From Flavobacteriaceae bacterium (GTDB taxonomy: Bacteria; Bacteroidota; Bacteroidia; Flavobacteriales; Flavobacteriaceae), in assembly GCA_023254815.1 (NCBI GenBank), contig JALRKI010000024.1, positions 1 through 7,800 of the forward strand: DNA of 7,800 nt, written 5' to 3'. Positions 6,902-7,800 of this stretch are shown piece by piece. The notes under the pieces were generated by a model. That model was not told the DNA's origin. It was given only the letters and a program-made list of their open reading frames with translations, and ran no database searches. Position numbers and translations under genes: made by a program. Positions within the stretch are counted from its first letter, which is position 1. Every line of letters begins with the position of its first letter.

Positions 6902-7038
6902 CTTCAGAATAGGTTAATTTTTTATTGTTCTATTAACAAGTTTCTTATACTTATTAACATACAAAATGTTTGACATTAGTGAATATTCGGATGATCCGAA
7001 TTTAGCTTAAGTCGCAATCTTTTATTTAGGTTTACCAA
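6902..7038. other. accA-dnaB intergenic region, AT-rich with ATTAAC repeats
   Basis: This is the longest gap in the plus-strand series apart from the divergent region. ATTAAC occurs at 6932-6937 and 6953-6958 within an 8-bp direct repeat TATTAACA (starts 21 bp apart), and once inverted (GTTAAT) at 6913-6918. A perfect 17-bp palindrome lies at 6985-7001. I found no convincing TTG-N17-23-TAnnTTTG promoter and no strong terminator, although dnaB must be transcribed from somewhere here or upstream. Confidence 0.4.
6985..7001. repeat. Perfect 17-bp palindrome upstream of dnaB
   Basis: ATTCGGAT-G-ATCCGAAT is two perfect 8-bp arms around a single base, ending 37 bp before the dnaB ATG. It is richer in GC than the surrounding sequence. 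The one-base centre fits a dimeric protein-binding site better than an RNA hairpin, but a 6-bp stem with a 5-nt loop (ATTCGG/CCGAAT) is possible in RNA. No T-run follows directly, so it is not a typical intrinsic terminator. Function is unknown. Confidence 0.5.
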
Positions 7039-7800
7039 ATGAAACCAACTCAACAAATTCAAGGCTACCAAATCGATAAAAGCACCTTAATTCAACTAGA
7101 ACGAGGTAAAATTCCACCACAGGCATTAGACCTAGAAGAAGTCGTTCTAGGCGCTATGATGATAGATAAAAAAGGAGTAGATGAGGTAGTGGACTTATTA
7201 TCTCCCGAATCTTTTTACAAAGAAGCTCATCAACACATTTTTGCTGCTATGATCATTCTTTTTGAAAAGAGTGATCCTATTGACCTGTTGACCGTTTCAG
7301 GTCAACTAAAAAAAGAGGGCAAATTGGAAAAAGTTGGAGGAGATTTCTATTTGATTTCTTTGACCCAGAAAGTGTCTTCATCGGCGCACATTGAATTTCA
7401 CGCGAGAATTATTCTTCAAAAATTCATTCAACGCAGTCTGATTAAAATTTCCAGCGAAATCATCGAAGAGTCCTATGACGAGTCTGTGGATGTATTTGAC
7501 TTGCTAGACAACGCCGAATCTAAACTGTATGACATCACTTTGGGTAATGTCAAAAAATCGACAGAAACTGCTCAGGACCTAGTCATTCAGGCCAAAAAGA
7601 AAATTGAAGAAATAGCCAACAAAGAGGGCCTTAGCGGTGTTCCTTCAGGATTTGAAAGAGTTGATAAGGTGACCTCAGGATGGCAGCCGAGTGATTTGGT
7701 CATCATTGCGGCTAGACCTGGTATGGGTAAAACTGCCTTAACCCTTTCTATGGCTCGCAATATGGCGGTTAACAACAATGTGCCCGTAGCGTTCTTTTCT
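7039..7800 (+). CDS. dnaB: Replicative DNA helicase DnaB (3' partial)
   Basis: The frame runs off the window after 254 codons; full-length relatives have roughly 450-520 residues. DnaB is the hexameric ATPase that unwinds DNA at the replication fork, with the N-terminal domain contacting primase. The N-terminal DnaB domain spans about 28-130 (PPQALDLEEVVLGAMMID, then SFYKEAHQHIF and GGDFYLISLTQ). A linker with an acidic helix follows at about 140-165, then the RecA-like domain from LSGVPSGFERVDKVTSGWQPSDL onward. The Walker A P-loop is ARPGMGKT, residues 225-232, with K231 and T232. No intein interrupts the P-loop, a known DnaB insertion site; later intein sites are outside the window. The ATG at 7039 puts about 27 residues ahead of the conserved PPQALDLEEVVLG block. 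Confidence 0.96.
   Translation, partial: MKPTQQIQGYQIDKSTLIQLERGKIPPQALDLEEVVLGAMMIDKKGVDEVVDLLSPESFYKEAHQHIFAAMIILFEKSDPIDLLTVSGQLKKEGKLEKVGGDFYLISLTQKVSSSAHIEFHARIILQKFIQRSLIKISSEIIEESYDESVDVFDLLDNAESKLYDITLGNVKKSTETAQDLVIQAKKKIEEIANKEGLSGVPSGFERVDKVTSGWQPSDLVIIAARPGMGKTALTLSMARNMAVNNNVPVAFFS

Noticed and set aside
6891..6907. Possible terminator hairpin TGAAG-AATAA-CTTCA across the accA stop codon
   Set aside because: The stem is only 5-6 bp and AT-rich, and the T-run starts about 10 nt after it, so it does not fit an intrinsic terminator.
6966..7010. A 14-codon ORF (MFDISEYSDDPNLA) between accA and dnaB
   Set aside because: Too short to judge, no recognisable homology, and it overlaps the palindrome; probably chance, though an upstream leader peptide cannot be excluded.

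Overview
The window reads as a chromosomal housekeeping segment from a member of Bacteroidota, most likely class Flavobacteriia and probably a marine Flavobacteriaceae relative. The reasons are: the proteins read like flavobacterial family members (AccA beginning with a YLDFELPIKELEEQ-type N-terminus, a Tgt that has lost its zinc cysteines, a two-gene transketolase, an FKBP with an Asp-rich tail); moderately low GC; ribosome binding sites without obvious Shine-Dalgarno sequences; and a Bacteroidota-type promoter (TTG-N18-TAnnTTTG) ahead of tgt. The genus cannot be fixed from the sequence alone.

Layout. Positions 1-801 (+) hold the C-terminal 266 codons of a probably exported FKBP-type prolyl isomerase, with an intact active-site pocket followed by an Asp-rich, EF-hand-like tail. 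It converges, with only 7 bp between stop codons, on a two-gene minus-strand unit (2618 down to 809) encoding the N-terminal and C-terminal halves of transketolase. A divergent intergenic region (2619-2770) separates this from a plus-strand series: tgt (queuosine tRNA modification, TTG start), an LptF/LptG-family LPS-export permease, and a DMT/EamA transporter whose ATG lies inside the end of the permease gene. The accA gene (acetyl-CoA carboxylase carboxyltransferase alpha) and the first 254 codons of dnaB (replicative helicase) follow, each after its own intergenic gap (71 and 137 bp).

How the genes relate. tgt, the permease and the DMT transporter look like one transcript (gaps of 15 and -14 nt), but no pathway links them. 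Together the window covers carbon metabolism, tRNA modification, envelope LPS export, fatty acid synthesis and replication. No tRNA, rRNA, CRISPR array, insertion sequence, prophage or defence gene was seen, and no intergenic stretch exceeds 300 bp.

Novelty. I do not see a convincing undescribed system. The points most worth a second look are the Tgt whose three zinc-ligand cysteines are replaced while the catalytic residues and the zinc histidine remain, the FKBP with a calcium-type acidic tail, and a perfect 17-bp palindrome just upstream of dnaB.
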